Positions 1-9,173 of a DNA stretch of 64,000 bases are shown piece by piece. Where the stretch lies: the NCBI GenBank assembly GCA_030065235.1, contig JASJDC010000011.1:1-64000 (forward strand), in the 5' to 3' direction. The notes below the pieces were generated by a model. That model was not told where the DNA came from and did no database searches. It saw only the letters and a program-made list of their open reading frames with translations. Numbering within the stretch: the first letter of the stretch is position 1; each line of letters starts with the position of its first letter. This DNA comes from Alphaproteobacteria bacterium (GTDB lineage Bacteria; Pseudomonadota; Alphaproteobacteria; UBA8366; Aestuariispiraceae). The translations under genes and the position numbers were made by a program.

Positions 1-136
1 CCGTCGCCGCGCCGCCATAGGTCGCCGCCATCACCTTCGTGATCGCCGCCGTCAGCGTCGTCTTGCCATGGTCAACGTGACCGATCGTGCCGATGTTGCA
101 ATGCGGCTTCGTACGCTCAAACTTCTCTTTCGCCAT
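1..136 (-). CDS. tuf: Elongation factor Tu, N-terminal fragment (cut by window edge)
   Basis: EF-Tu is the GTPase that delivers aminoacyl-tRNA to the ribosome. The minus strand reads [20 protein letters not shown] followed by [16 protein letters not shown], which is the invariant EF-Tu N-terminus with the P-loop GHVDHGKT. Only the first 45 codons lie in the window, and the rest continues beyond base 1. It lies downstream of tRNA-Tyr and tRNA-Gly on the same strand, the tRNA-tufB arrangement known from many proteobacteria, so the three are probably one transcript. The start is the ATG at 134-136. Confidence 0.95.
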   Translation of the reverse strand, partial: MAKEKFERTKPHCNIGTIGHVDHGKTTLTAAITKVMAATYGGAAT

Positions 137-272
137 CTCAGTCCATTCCTTGACTGTATTTCGCGGACTTCGATGAGGAAGCGCCGCTTCGGTCCATCCC
201 GATTCGCCCAACACGCACACAGCGCTCCCGGCCATACCGCGCAGTGCGGAAGGCCAGGCGGCGCCGACTGTC

Positions 273-346
273 TGGAGCGGGTGATGGGAATCGAACCCAC
301 GTAGCCAGCTTGGAAGGCTGGAGCTTTACCATTAAGCTACACCCGC
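273..346 (-). tRNA. tRNA-Gly (TCC anticodon)
   Basis: The minus strand folds as a cloverleaf. The acceptor GCGGGTG pairs with CACCCGC, the anticodon stem CCAGC/GCTGG holds the loop CTTCCAA (anticodon TCC), and the T arm contains GGTTCGATTCC. CCA is encoded. It sits between tRNA-Tyr and tuf on the same strand. Confidence 0.95.
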
Positions 347-408
347 ATGCTGAACCGCGCCGGTCTGGTCCAACCGCGTTCCAAACGGTCGGCGCGGCGG
401 CGAGCGGA

Positions 409-492
409 TGGTGGAGGGAGTTGGATTCGAACCAACGTAGCTTACGCAACGGGTTTACAGCCCGTCCCCTTTAACCACTCGGGCATCCCTCC
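409..492 (-). tRNA. tRNA-Tyr (GTA anticodon)
   Basis: The minus strand has acceptor GGAGGGA/TCCCTCC, an anticodon loop CTGTAAA (GTA), a long variable arm and the T-loop TTCGAAT. CCA is encoded. At 84 nt it has the class II length expected for bacterial tRNA-Tyr. It is the first gene of the presumed tRNA-Tyr, tRNA-Gly, tuf transcript. Confidence 0.95.
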
Positions 493-747
493 AACAGCAT
501 GCGCCGCCGCGGAAGCCGAAATCGGCGTCAGCGGCGTGGGGTGTATGGTTTGCGCATCGACCTGTCAACTCCCGCAGGCCCCGTTTCAGCGACGTTTCCG
601 GACAAAGCGACGACAACGCGAAGCGCCCGACTAGAGCGACCTGATCCGGGGTGGTTGCGGCGCCGGTCCAGATACCCTTGACTAGGCCCCACGAACGCCG
701 CGACACAGGCCGGCGACCAACCAAACACTCGTATCAGGGAGACGATT

Positions 748-1761
748 ATGACGCATTTGAACCGACGCGGGGCGCTTGGCCTGATGGGCGCGGCCGCCGC
801 CGCGCCGATGCTGGCGACGCCGGCCTTGGCAAGCACCAAACTGAATGTCGGGGCCCTGCGCTTCACCAGCCACGCCGCGAGTTTCGTCGCCTTTGAGCGC
901 GGCTACTTCTCGGACGAAGGCCTGGACGTCAGTTTCAAATTCTTCCAGGCCGCCCAGCCCATGGCGGTCGCCATCGCCTCCGGCGACGCGGATTACGCCG
1001 TGACCGCCGTCTCAGGCGGCCTGATCTCCTTGGCCGAGAAGGGTGCGGCGAAAGTGATCGGTGGCGCGCTGTCGGAAGAAGCCGGCATCGACGGCCAGAA
1101 GATCCTGGCCTCGGACGCCGCCTTTAAGGCGGGCCTGACCACGCCCGCGGCGCTTGAAGGCCGCAGCTTCGCGGTCACCCAGGCCGGGTCGTCCTTCCAT
1201 TATATGGGCAGCAAGATCGCCGCGAAGGAAGGCGTCTCCGTCTCCTTCAAACCGTTGCAGAAGGTCGGCGCGATCATCGGCGCGATGAAATCCGGCCAGG
1301 TCGACGCCTGGTCGATCGTCCCGCATATCGCCAAGCCGCTGGCCGGCAGCGGGGCCGTTCACATCATCGGCGATGTCGCCGACTATATCCCGAATTATCA
1401 GGTCACGACCGTCTTCACCTCGGCGTCGAACGCGGCCAACGAGCGCGGCAAGACAGAGGCCTTCCTGCGCGCCTTCTCAAAAGGCGCCGACGACTTCAAC
1501 GCCGCCTTGGTCGATAAGACGGAAGGCGAGGACGGGGCCGAGGCGATGGTCAAACTGATCCACAAATATGTCTATACCGACCGCCCGTACGACAAAGCGA
1601 AACCCAGCATCGTCAATGGCGCGATGCGGATCAACAAAGGGGCGGCGATGAACGCGGCGTCGATCCGCGACCAGTTGGACTGGTTCAAGTCGGAAGACCT
1701 GGTCAAGCAATCGATCACGTTCGAAACCTTGGTCGACGCGTCCTACGTCGAGACGTTCTAG
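748..1761 (+). CDS. ABC transporter substrate-binding protein, NMT1/SsuA-like
   Basis: This 337-residue periplasmic binding protein belongs to the family that serves sulfonate, taurine, nitrate or pyrimidine-precursor importers. The first 29 residues form an export signal with an RR pair (NRRGALGLMGAAAAAPM) ending in ATPALAS, which could be Tat or Sec. The mature part has the family pattern LRFTSHAASFVAFERGYFSDEGLDV, GDADYAVTAV and KSGQVDAWSIV. GGGAG-type spacing (cagggagacgatt) precedes the ATG. It heads a three-gene operon with an ATPase and a permease. The substrate cannot be read from sequence. Unlike the second importer at 20 kb, no riboswitch-like leader is visible in the 255 bases upstream. 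Confidence 0.85.
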   Translation: MTHLNRRGALGLMGAAAAAPMLATPALASTKLNVGALRFTSHAASFVAFERGYFSDEGLDVSFKFFQAAQPMAVAIASGDADYAVTAVSGGLISLAEKGAAKVIGGALSEEAGIDGQKILASDAAFKAGLTTPAALEGRSFAVTQAGSSFHYMGSKIAAKEGVSVSFKPLQKVGAIIGAMKSGQVDAWSIVPHIAKPLAGSGAVHIIGDVADYIPNYQVTTVFTSASNAANERGKTEAFLRAFSKGADDFNAALVDKTEGEDGAEAMVKLIHKYVYTDRPYDKAKPSIVNGAMRINKGAAMNAASIRDQLDWFKSEDLVKQSITFETLVDASYVETF

Positions 1762-1822
1762 CGGCTGCGCGCGGCGCCGGGGCGATCCGCCTCCAGCCCG
1801 CGCGCAAGGCTCAATATCGGTG

Positions 1823-2590
1823 ATGGACCTTCACCTGGACTCTATCCGCCACGCCTACGGTTCCGTAGCGGTGTTGGAGGATATCTCCCTGACCATTCCG
1901 TCGGGCCGGATCGTCTGCGTCATCGGTCCGTCCGGCTGCGGAAAATCCACACTGCTGCGCCTGATCGGCGGATTGGAGCGGCCGGCGTCGGGCGCGATCT
2001 TGCAAGGCGGCGATCCGCCAGCGGGATGCCTGAACCCACTGACATTCATATTTCAGGACTTCGCCTTGCTGCCCTGGCGCAGCGTCGCCGGCAATGTCAG
2101 CCTGGCGCTTGAGGATCACGGCCTCCCCAACGCCGAGACAGAGCGCATCATCGGTGATGTGCTGGCGCGCACCAAATTGTCCGATTTCCGCGACGCCTTG
2201 CCCAAGCAACTGTCCGGCGGGATGAAGCAGCGCGTTGCCATCGCCCGAGCGCTGGCGGTCAACCCGGCCGTGCTGCTGATGGACGAACCTCTGTCAGCCC
2301 TCGACAGCCAAACTCGCGCCTTGCTGATGGAGGATCTGGTCGGGCTGTGGACTCGGCGGCCCTTCACCGCGGTCTATGTCACCCATAACCTTCAGGAAGC
2401 CGTGCTTCTGGGCCACGAAATCGTCGTTCTGTCCCGTCGACCGGGCCGGGTCCGCGAGATTGTGAAACTTGAAACGCCGCTTCAGGACCGGCGGGTCGGC
2501 GACCCCGATCTGGAACGGGAGCAGCAACGGCTGTGGTCCCTGATGCGCGAGGAGGCGCAGGCGGCGGACCAGGAGTTGATCGATGTCTGA
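1823..2590 (+). CDS. ABC transporter ATP-binding protein, SsuB/TauB-like
   Basis: This is the cytoplasmic ATPase of the importer. It has Walker A GPSGCGKST near residue 37, a Q-loop FQDFALLPW, the signature LSGGMKQRVAIARAL, Walker B VLLMDEPLSALD and the switch histidine in YVTHNLQEA. The length of 255 residues fits the SsuB/TauB group. I chose the ATG at 1823 over a GTG one codon earlier. It ends 8 bases inside the permease gene, so the two are translationally coupled. Confidence 0.9.
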   Translation: MDLHLDSIRHAYGSVAVLEDISLTIPSGRIVCVIGPSGCGKSTLLRLIGGLERPASGAILQGGDPPAGCLNPLTFIFQDFALLPWRSVAGNVSLALEDHGLPNAETERIIGDVLARTKLSDFRDALPKQLSGGMKQRVAIARALAVNPAVLLMDEPLSALDSQTRALLMEDLVGLWTRRPFTAVYVTHNLQEAVLLGHEIVVLSRRPGRVREIVKLETPLQDRRVGDPDLEREQQRLWSLMREEAQAADQELIDV

Positions 2591-3413
2591 AGCGACCGCG
2601 TCCCGGAACGCACCCGACACGGCCGACACGGGCAAACGCGTCGCCTTTCGCGGCGGGGGATTCGCCCCAACACGTAAAAGATGGATCGGCCCCCTGCTGT
2701 TCATCCTGCTGATCTTGCTGATCGAATGGGGAACGAGAACCGGCGTGATCTCCAACCTGACATTGCCCCGTCCCAGCGATGTGCTGGCGACCTTTGTCGA
2801 GCTGTGGGACAGCGGCCTTCTCTGGAAGCATCTGGGGCCGTCCCTAGGCCGGTTGGCGGTCGGCGCGACGCTCGGCGTTGGGGCGGGGGTCGCGATCGGC
2901 GTTCTGATCGGTCTGTTCAGCTATGTCCGGGCCGGCCTGACGCCGCTTGTCGCGGCGATCTTCCCAATCCCGAAGATCGCGTTGTTGCCGCTCTTCGTGA
3001 TCTGGTTCGGCATCGATGAAGGATCGAAATACGCGCTGATCGCGCTGGGCACTTTTACACCGACCGTGGTCGCCGCCTATGGCGCGGTGGACAATGTCGA
3101 TCGCAGCCTGATCCGCATGGGTCAAAGCTTCAACCTATCCTGGTTCTCGATCGTTCGGAAGATTGTGCTGCCCGGCGCCATGCCCGGCATCCTTTCGGGC
3201 CTTCGCGTCTCGCTGGCGATCGGGATCATCTTGTTGGTCGCGGCCGAGATGCTGGGCGCGGAGTATGGCGTCGGCGCCTATATTCTGGAGGCCGGCTCGC
3301 TCTATGATCTGGAGCGCCTGTTCGCAGGCGTAACGATCCTGTCGGTCCTCGGCGTGCTCGTAAACGCGTCGGTCGGCGCGATCGAGCGCCGCCTCTTGAA
3401 CTGGCGAGTCTGA
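2583..3413 (+). CDS. ABC transporter permease, SsuC/TauC-like
   Basis: This 276-residue inner-membrane permease has about six hydrophobic segments, the first around residues 37-50 (IGPLLFILLILLIEWG). The EAA-loop region reads KIALLPLFVIWFGIDEGSKYA, and the following AYGAVDNVDRSLIRMGQSFN matches the BPD_transp_1 fold of SsuC/TauC proteins. It overlaps the upstream ATPase gene by 8 bases and closes the operon. The exported solute specificity is unknown. Confidence 0.88.
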   Translation: MSEATASRNAPDTADTGKRVAFRGGGFAPTRKRWIGPLLFILLILLIEWGTRTGVISNLTLPRPSDVLATFVELWDSGLLWKHLGPSLGRLAVGATLGVGAGVAIGVLIGLFSYVRAGLTPLVAAIFPIPKIALLPLFVIWFGIDEGSKYALIALGTFTPTVVAAYGAVDNVDRSLIRMGQSFNLSWFSIVRKIVLPGAMPGILSGLRVSLAIGIILLVAAEMLGAEYGVGAYILEAGSLYDLERLFAGVTILSVLGVLVNASVGAIERRLLNWRV

Positions 3414-3457
3414 AGAGCGCCGGGCCGCGCGACTCTCTCGGCGAAAGGAGCAAGGCG

Positions 3458-4324
3458 ATGTCCCGTCATAGCCGACCCCGTGCGGCCAAACGCGGCCCCA
3501 ACCAACGCGGAAACAACCAGCGCCGGGCCGCGACCGCCGCGCCGCGCGCCGGCGACGCGCATCTTCTCTACGGCTTCCACGCGGTGGCGGCGGCGCTGGC
3601 TAATCCGAACCGCAAGATCCGAAGCCTGTGGGGCTCGAAAGCCGCTCTGGAGCGATTGCAGGACAGGCTCGGCCGGGACCTGACGGACGCACGGCTTCTG
3701 AGCGCGCAGGAGATCGACGCCGCCGCGCCGGAAGGGGCGGTGCATCAAGGGTTGTTGCTCGATTGCGCCCCGCTGCCGGCGGCCGCGCTTGAGGATGTCC
3801 TGGCCGAATCCAAACGCATCGCGGGGACCGACGAAACGGCGGCCCCGCTGCTGATCCTGGATCAGGTTTCAGACCCGCACAATGTCGGCGCGATCCTGCG
3901 CAGCGCGGCCGCGTTCGGCGCGGCGGGCCTGATCATGCATGACCGCCACGCCCCGCCGGAGACAGCGGTCCTGGCCAAGGCCGCCAGCGGCGCGCTCGAG
4001 ACGGCGCCGATCGCGCGGGTCGGCAATCTGGCGCGCGCGCTCGATCGGATCAAAGAGGCGGGCTATTGGATCGTCGGGCTCGACGGCGCCGCCGAGCGGC
4101 GGATGGGCGAGACTGACATCGCGTTCCCGGCCGCCCTGGTCTTGGGCGCAGAAGGCGCCGGGCTGCGCCGGCTCACCGCCGAAAGATGTGACGCCCTGCT
4201 CTCCATTCCGATGGCGCGCGGGCTCGCCGGATCGGGGCTCGACAGCGTGAATGTCTCGAACGCCGCCGCCATTGCGCTTTATGAAATCGCGCGTAGCCGG
4301 CGTGCGGCCGCCGGTCAGGCATAG
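3458..4324 (+). CDS. rlmB: 23S rRNA (guanosine-2'-O-)-methyltransferase RlmB, TrmH/SpoU family
   Basis: It methylates the 2'-O of a conserved guanosine (2251 in E. coli) in 23S rRNA. The N-terminus is basic and Arg/Asn-rich, followed by a substrate-binding domain beginning LLYGFHAVAAALANPNRKI. The SpoU catalytic domain has motif 1 DQVSDPHNVGAILRSAAAFG, motif 2 ALVLGAEGAGLRRL and motif 3 IPMARGLAGSGLDSVNVSNAAA, which form the trefoil knot. Length 288 is normal for RlmB with an N-terminal extension. AAAGGAG-type RBS (cgaaaggagcaaggcg) precedes the ATG. The last 10 bases overlap the convergent gene at 4315. Confidence 0.9.
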   Translation: MSRHSRPRAAKRGPNQRGNNQRRAATAAPRAGDAHLLYGFHAVAAALANPNRKIRSLWGSKAALERLQDRLGRDLTDARLLSAQEIDAAAPEGAVHQGLLLDCAPLPAAALEDVLAESKRIAGTDETAAPLLILDQVSDPHNVGAILRSAAAFGAAGLIMHDRHAPPETAVLAKAASGALETAPIARVGNLARALDRIKEAGYWIVGLDGAAERRMGETDIAFPAALVLGAEGAGLRRLTAERCDALLSIPMARGLAGSGLDSVNVSNAAAIALYEIARSRRAAAGQA

Positions 4325-5046
4325 ACGAAAACCGGCTCCAACATCAGATAGAAGTCGCGCTCCGGCGTGGTGTCGGTGACGACGAAGCGGAACTCGACAA
4401 CGCCGCCCGCATCGACAGCGCCGCCGTGGAACCGGACCCGGTCCGCGGGCTCGGCGATCCGCTGTCCAGTCTCGAAAAGATCGGACCGGAAGCCGCCATA
4501 GGCGTCGATCCGAGACGGCTGATTGAAGGACAACCCATCCCAATAGTCGCTCGGCGTTCCCGCCTCGGCCTGCAACTCCAAATCGTAGCCAATCCAGGTG
4601 CGGTCCGAGGCGTTGCGGACCCGCAGCAGGATCGAGAGGTGCTGAAACCCGCGATAGACGCCGGGCCGTTGGGAGACAAACCCATCATTGCGGATCATCA
4701 AGCGCACCGGCCCCGGCGTTCGATGATCGATTTCCACGAGCAGAGGCGAGTCCGGCGCGCCCGCCGCCGACACCGCCAGCACCGTCACTGCGCCGTAGGC
4801 TGGGGAAACGGTGAAACCGCCGCGCTGCTCTTGCGCGCCCACGCCCAACGCGGCCAAGCCGACCAGTAAGCCAAGCGCGCCCGCCAGACCGGACAGGCTC
4901 TGGAATCCGGGCCGGCGGCAGCCCCCCGACCGCTTTGGGAAGACGGACAACTCTGGGAAGACGCAAAAAAGCGCGCGCAAAGCGAGCCGCGCCCGGCGCG
5001 CGACGCCCGGCCCTCCCCGCCTGTTCAGCCGCCTAGATCCAGTCAT
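4315..5046 (-). CDS. Predicted exported protein of unknown function
   Basis: I do not recognise this protein. The C-terminal 170 residues look like a compact beta-rich domain (LMIRNDGFVSQRPGVY, LSILLRVRNASDRTWIGYDL, VVEFRFVVTDTTPERDFYLM). Before it lies a hydrophobic stretch LAGALGLLVGLAALGVGAQ that could be a signal peptide or anchor. The given start is the longest open frame. The Arg-rich first 45 residues look unlike coding sequence, so the true start may be an internal TTG or GTG just before the hydrophobic segment. The 3' end overlaps rlmB by 10 bases tail to tail. Confidence is good that the C-terminal part is a gene and low for the start. Confidence 0.6.
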   Translation of the reverse strand: MTGSRRLNRRGGPGVARRARLALRALFCVFPELSVFPKRSGGCRRPGFQSLSGLAGALGLLVGLAALGVGAQEQRGGFTVSPAYGAVTVLAVSAAGAPDSPLLVEIDHRTPGPVRLMIRNDGFVSQRPGVYRGFQHLSILLRVRNASDRTWIGYDLELQAEAGTPSDYWDGLSFNQPSRIDAYGGFRSDLFETGQRIAEPADRVRFHGGAVDAGGVVEFRFVVTDTTPERDFYLMLEPVFVYA

Positions 5047-5199
5047 CCCGGGACCCTAGCAGTTCTCCGCCCCGCCGTCGCCCGCCTATTGCCAAGCCCC
5101 GCCGCCGCCGCTAGGAAACGCACAAGCCTGACGCGGGTTCCGGCGACCACGACCGCCCACTCGCGCACCGGGAGGCCGCCCACATCGCGCCCTCCCCGG

Positions 5200-5275
<76 letters not shown>

Positions 5276-5311
5276 TCCGGCATTTTGACATGCGGATATC
5301 CTCTAACAATC

Positions 5312-5338
5312 TGAACACGCTGGATCTTTCGGTGTTCA
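5312..5338 (+). terminator. Inverted repeat 37 bases after tRNA-Thr, possible terminator
   Basis: TGAACAC at 5312-5318 pairs perfectly with GTGTTCA at 5332-5338 around a 13-base loop. No run of T follows directly, so factor-independent termination is doubtful; it may protect the tRNA precursor 3' end. The rest of 5276-5564 shows no gene I can support. Confidence 0.3.
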
Positions 5339-5564
5339 AACAGCCGGTTTTGCGGGCTTAGATCGGGCCGCCGCTTATGGCCAGGACAAGCGCAAACAGC
5401 CGGGCGTCAGACCCGCCGTTTGTCCGGATTGTATCAGTGTCAATTGGGAGTCGGCGGCGAAAGACGAAGCGCGACCACTCAGCAAGGCCGCAGCCACGGC
5501 CCGACGATCACAAGCCGCCGCGTCGGAGCGGTTGAGCGTAGCGAAACAAGCGCGAGACAAGTAC

Positions 5565-5653
5565 TGGCGGAGAGACCGGGACTCGAACCCGGGCATCGGT
5601 ATGACCCGATGACGGATTAGCAATCCGCTGCATTACCACTCTGCCACCTCTCC
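5565..5653 (-). tRNA. tRNA-Ser (GCT anticodon)
   Basis: The minus strand has acceptor GGAGAGG/TCTCTCC, anticodon stem CGGAT/ATCCG with GCT in the loop, a long class II variable arm (CATCGGGTCATACCGATG) and the T-loop GTTCGAGTC. CCA is encoded. Length 89 nt. Confidence 0.95.
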
Positions 5654-5805
5654 GCGGCCCGGCGGCGCGCGGACCGGCCCCGGTGAGGGCCGGCTGTGGT
5701 AAGCGCCGCCGAATGGCAAGGCCGGTGATTAGTCGCCTCGCGCGGCGCCGTCAATACGCCGAGAGCCGCGCGCGGTGCGTTTCTGTGCAACCGTCCCGGA
5801 CGGGC

Positions 5806-6972
5806 CTAACGGATAGCCTCGAGGATCGAGCAATAATTCGCGACCGCGGCCCCGCCCATATTGAAAACGCCGCCGGTTTTCGCGCCGTCGACCTGAAAAT
5901 CGCCGGCCTCGCCGCGCAGCTGCATGGCGGTCAGGATATGCATCGAGACGCCGGTCGCGCCGATCGGGTGGCCCTTGGCCTTCAAACCGCCTGAGGCGTT
6001 CACAGGCAGCTTTCCGTCCTTTTGGGTCCAGCCCTCCATCGCCGCCTTGCAGCCCTCGCCGCGCGCGGTCAGGCCCATCGCCTCATATTGCATCAGCTCG
6101 GCGATCGTGAAGCAGTCATGGGTCTCGACCAGATCGAGATCCTCGACCGCCATCCCGGCGCGATCCAAGGCGCCGTTCCAGGCCTGGGCGCAGCCTTCGA
6201 GAAAGGTCATGTCGCGGCGCGACATCGGCATCATATCGGTCACATGATGGCGGGCGCGAAAAACGACTGCTTTCTTGTGGCTCATCGCGGTTTCGAGATC
6301 GGCCAAGACCAAGGCGGCGGCCCCGTCGGAAACCAGTGAACAGTCGGTGCGTTTCAACGGTCCGGCGACGATCGGGTTCTTTTCGGATTCAGTGCGGCAG
6401 AAAGCGAAGCCCAAATCCTTATGCATCTGCGCCATCGGGTTGCCGCAGCCATTCTTGTGGTTCTTGGCGGCGATGGTCGCCAGAGAATCCGACTGATCGC
6501 CGTATTTCTGAAAATAGTTGCTGGCGATCTGGCCGAACACGCCGGCGAAGCCGCCTTCGACCGCCGCCTCCTCCTTGACATAGGAGGCGGAGAGCAAGAT
6601 CTCGCCGATCTGCTTGCCAGGCGTATCGGTCATTTTTTCGACGCCGATCACCAGCACCTTCCGGCCCTGTTTGGCTTCGATGAAATTCACGCCCTGATGG
6701 ACAGCGGCGGAGCCGGTGGCGCAGGCGTTTTCGACCCGCGTCGCCGGTTTCCAGCGCAGACCTTCGATCCCGTTCAGGACGAGGGAGGCGCCGAAATCCT
6801 GGCGCGAAAAGCCGCCATTGTAGAAGCCGAGATAGATCGCATCGATCTCCTCCGGCGCCGTCTCCGCGTCTTTCAGCGCCTTGGCCGCCACGTCGATCAG
6901 CAAGGATTCAACGTCCTCGCCTTCCAATTTGCCAAATTTCGAGTGGTTCCAACCGATGATGCAGGCGGTCAT
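5806..6972 (-). CDS. Thiolase-family acetyl-CoA acyltransferase (SCP2-like)
   Basis: This is a thiolase-superfamily enzyme acting on acyl-CoA thioesters. The nucleophile Cys lies in ENACATGSAAVHQG near residue 88. The C-terminal motifs are VNASGGLKAKGHPIGATG (His) and GGVFNMGGAAVANYCS, where the usual catalytic CxG Cys region is replaced by NMGG as in SCP2-type thiolases. The start is the ATG at 6970-6972 because AAGGAGCC lies upstream of it; a longer frame reaching 7029 lacks an RBS and homologous sequence. The length is 388 residues. There are no adjacent beta-oxidation genes, so the substrate is open, and an acetyl-CoA acetyltransferase label is only by family. Confidence 0.87.
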   Translation of the reverse strand: MTACIIGWNHSKFGKLEGEDVESLLIDVAAKALKDAETAPEEIDAIYLGFYNGGFSRQDFGASLVLNGIEGLRWKPATRVENACATGSAAVHQGVNFIEAKQGRKVLVIGVEKMTDTPGKQIGEILLSASYVKEEAAVEGGFAGVFGQIASNYFQKYGDQSDSLATIAAKNHKNGCGNPMAQMHKDLGFAFCRTESEKNPIVAGPLKRTDCSLVSDGAAALVLADLETAMSHKKAVVFRARHHVTDMMPMSRRDMTFLEGCAQAWNGALDRAGMAVEDLDLVETHDCFTIAELMQYEAMGLTARGEGCKAAMEGWTQKDGKLPVNASGGLKAKGHPIGATGVSMHILTAMQLRGEAGDFQVDGAKTGGVFNMGGAAVANYCSILEAIR

Positions 6973-7121
6973 GCGCGGGGCTCCTTCGCGACTCGTTCCG
7001 CTGTCTAAATAGCAACCATGGCGGACCAATCCAAGGCGCGACCGCCGCCTGGCCTAGGGACAACAGCGATGACCGGAATGACAAGACCGGGCGCGAAACA
7101 AGCGGCGCGGCGTTCGGAAGT

Positions 7122-9173
7122 TCAGGCGGCGGCCTGGCGGTTCCGGACGCCGTCAAAAACGACTCGACAGATCGTCTGCGCCTCAGCGAAGCCCTTCAGA
7201 CGCATGGCCCCGATTTGCTCAAAACGCAGCGTCGGACCGCACAAATCCCTCACCACGCCCGCCACGCAGATGGCGTTCGGTTCCGTCTTGCTGAGGATGC
7301 GCGCCGCCAAATTGACCGGCGTGCCGAAGATATCGCCGCTCTCGTGAATCGGCTCGCCGGCGCTGATCGCGATGCGGACCTCGAATCCGCGATCGGGCAT
7401 GGCCGCACGGAACCGATCAAAACCCTTTTGCATGGAGATCGAGGCTTTGACGGCCGTCTGTGCGGTCGGAAAGGTCGCCATGATTCCATCGCCCGTGTGT
7501 TTGATCTCACGACCGCCATGCCGCTTGACGCCCTCGCGCACGATCTCGTTATGGGCGCGGATCACGTCCATCATCCAATGATCGCCCTTGGCCTGTTGCA
7601 GTTCGGTGCTGTCGACGATGTCGGTGAAGAGTACGGCGACGAATTTGTCGCTACTTTCCGGCCGCGTAGGCTTGGCGGCGTCGCCATCCGCAGGATCCGC
7701 ATCGGCCATGGCGTCCCCCTCCGCGCCGCTGGCCGCGCCAAGCGCCTCAGCTTGCGCCGGGTCGAACGTCGGGGCCTCAGGGGGGCGCTTTTCCGGCAGG
7801 CGCGGGTTTCGCCAAACAGCAATCGCCTCATCCAGTCCCAGAGGCGCGTTCTCGTCCGCCAAACGGCGATAGGCGGCGGAGCGGCCGCTCTGATACATCG
7901 CCAGATATCGGTCGTCGATCAGGTATTCTTCGATATTGTGCACGAAGCCTTTGGCGATCGATTCCGGATTGCCGAGCCGCACCGCCAGCACCGTCACCGC
8001 GTCGCGGGCGGTATCCGACGCGACCTTGAACTTCCGCGCGAACGCCTCGCCGGCCCCTGTGAAGAACAGCGTCAGACCGAACCGCGTATAGTCATCGAAG
8101 GCCTCTCCGACGATCCGGCGCGCCTCAAGCTCGACCCTTTCCAGCTCCAAGGTCATCCGCCCCAGGTCCCCGCCGCTCTCGCCATGGATGGGTTGGGTTT
8201 CAACTTCATTGGCGATCTTGGCCTCGGCGGCGGCGAGTTCGTCGGAACCGTCCTGCGCCAAGTCGGGATAAGGCCCCGCAACCGCCTCTTGGGGCGCTTC
8301 ATGGCCCCGCCGGGTGGCCGTCGCGCTCGGTTCAGCGTCCAGCGCCTCCAGGCGGACTGTCAAATCATCGAAATCCTCAACACTCTCAAACGCCGCCGCC
8401 TCATCGACCGCATCGGCATGCAGATCGGCGCCGTCGAACGCGGCGGCGGGACCTGGCGAGACAGCGGCGGAGCCCGCTTGGTCATACTCAGTGTTGGAGG
8501 CGACTTTTACGAAGCGCCGAAATGAAGGAATGAAAGCGCCGGCGAACGCCAGCACGAAGGCGCCGATGACAGCCGCCTGAGCAATTTCCTTCTCGATCCC
8601 GACGCCCAGCGAGACCAGCTGCTGCAGAGCCAAGTAGACGATCCCCGCAGCCGAGGACGCGATAATCAGGCCGAATATAGCGAACGCCAGGAATTTCAGA
8701 ACCAGATCGCCTGTCCCCGGCCTACGGGGCGCTGACGCCTCACGCCGACGATCGCGTCTTGCGGCCGCGGCCTGTTCCGCCGCCTGAGTCTGCGCCGCCG
8801 CCTCACGAAGCTGCGTCGCCAAAAAAGCGCGCTCCTGCGCTTCGGCGGACTTGGCGGCGTTGGCCGCGACCGAGCCTTCCGGCGCCGGCATGACGGCGCG
8901 CGGCGCGCCGCCCGCGGCGGCGTCTTCGGCGATCTGAGAGACCAGCGGACGCGCTTTTAATGTCGGCGTGTGGTAGATGATCGTTTCATCGGAAACGCTG
9001 TGCGCCACGTCGAACGAATCGCGCACGACGCACGCAGCTTCGAAGCCGGTGGTGTCGAGATATTTCGCATCATTGATTGCTTCGTCGCCCTCGGCGGGCC
9101 CATAGCGCGCGTGCAAGCGCCAGCGCCCGTCCTGGAGGTAATAGACTTCGAAAGACAACTGACGCCTGGTCAC
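7122..9173 (-). CDS. Membrane-anchored class III adenylate/guanylate cyclase
   Basis: This is a 683-residue protein that probably makes cAMP or cGMP. Residues 1-75 form a small sensor-like domain (LSFEVYYLQDGRWRLHARYG). Residues 110-150 are Ala/Arg/Gln-rich, suggesting coiled coil. Two hydrophobic segments lie at about 157-184 and 199-217. A long acidic middle region follows, and the catalytic domain begins at about 510. The metal-binding aspartates are present in LFTDIVDST (D518) and HTGDGIMATF (D562), with transition-state residues in GTPVNLAARIL. The start is GTG. Nothing next to it is obviously linked, so the signal sensed is unknown. N-terminal homologues are common in Rhodospirillales-type genomes, by my recollection. 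Confidence 0.85.
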   Translation of the reverse strand: MTRRQLSFEVYYLQDGRWRLHARYGPAEGDEAINDAKYLDTTGFEAACVVRDSFDVAHSVSDETIIYHTPTLKARPLVSQIAEDAAAGGAPRAVMPAPEGSVAANAAKSAEAQERAFLATQLREAAAQTQAAEQAAAARRDRRREASAPRRPGTGDLVLKFLAFAIFGLIIASSAAGIVYLALQQLVSLGVGIEKEIAQAAVIGAFVLAFAGAFIPSFRRFVKVASNTEYDQAGSAAVSPGPAAAFDGADLHADAVDEAAAFESVEDFDDLTVRLEALDAEPSATATRRGHEAPQEAVAGPYPDLAQDGSDELAAAEAKIANEVETQPIHGESGGDLGRMTLELERVELEARRIVGEAFDDYTRFGLTLFFTGAGEAFARKFKVASDTARDAVTVLAVRLGNPESIAKGFVHNIEEYLIDDRYLAMYQSGRSAAYRRLADENAPLGLDEAIAVWRNPRLPEKRPPEAPTFDPAQAEALGAASGAEGDAMADADPADGDAAKPTRPESSDKFVAVLFTDIVDSTELQQAKGDHWMMDVIRAHNEIVREGVKRHGGREIKHTGDGIMATFPTAQTAVKASISMQKGFDRFRAAMPDRGFEVRIAISAGEPIHESGDIFGTPVNLAARILSKTEPNAICVAGVVRDLCGPTLRFEQIGAMRLKGFAEAQTICRVVFDGVRNRQAAA

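Noticed and set aside
493-747. Riboswitch upstream of the first ABC importer
   Set aside because: No SAM-II core, thi-box-like motif or terminator pair could be found in this leader.
7215-8525. Open frame of 436 codons opposite the cyclase
   Set aside because: The cyclase catalytic residues are intact on the other strand; this frame lacks domains and an RBS.
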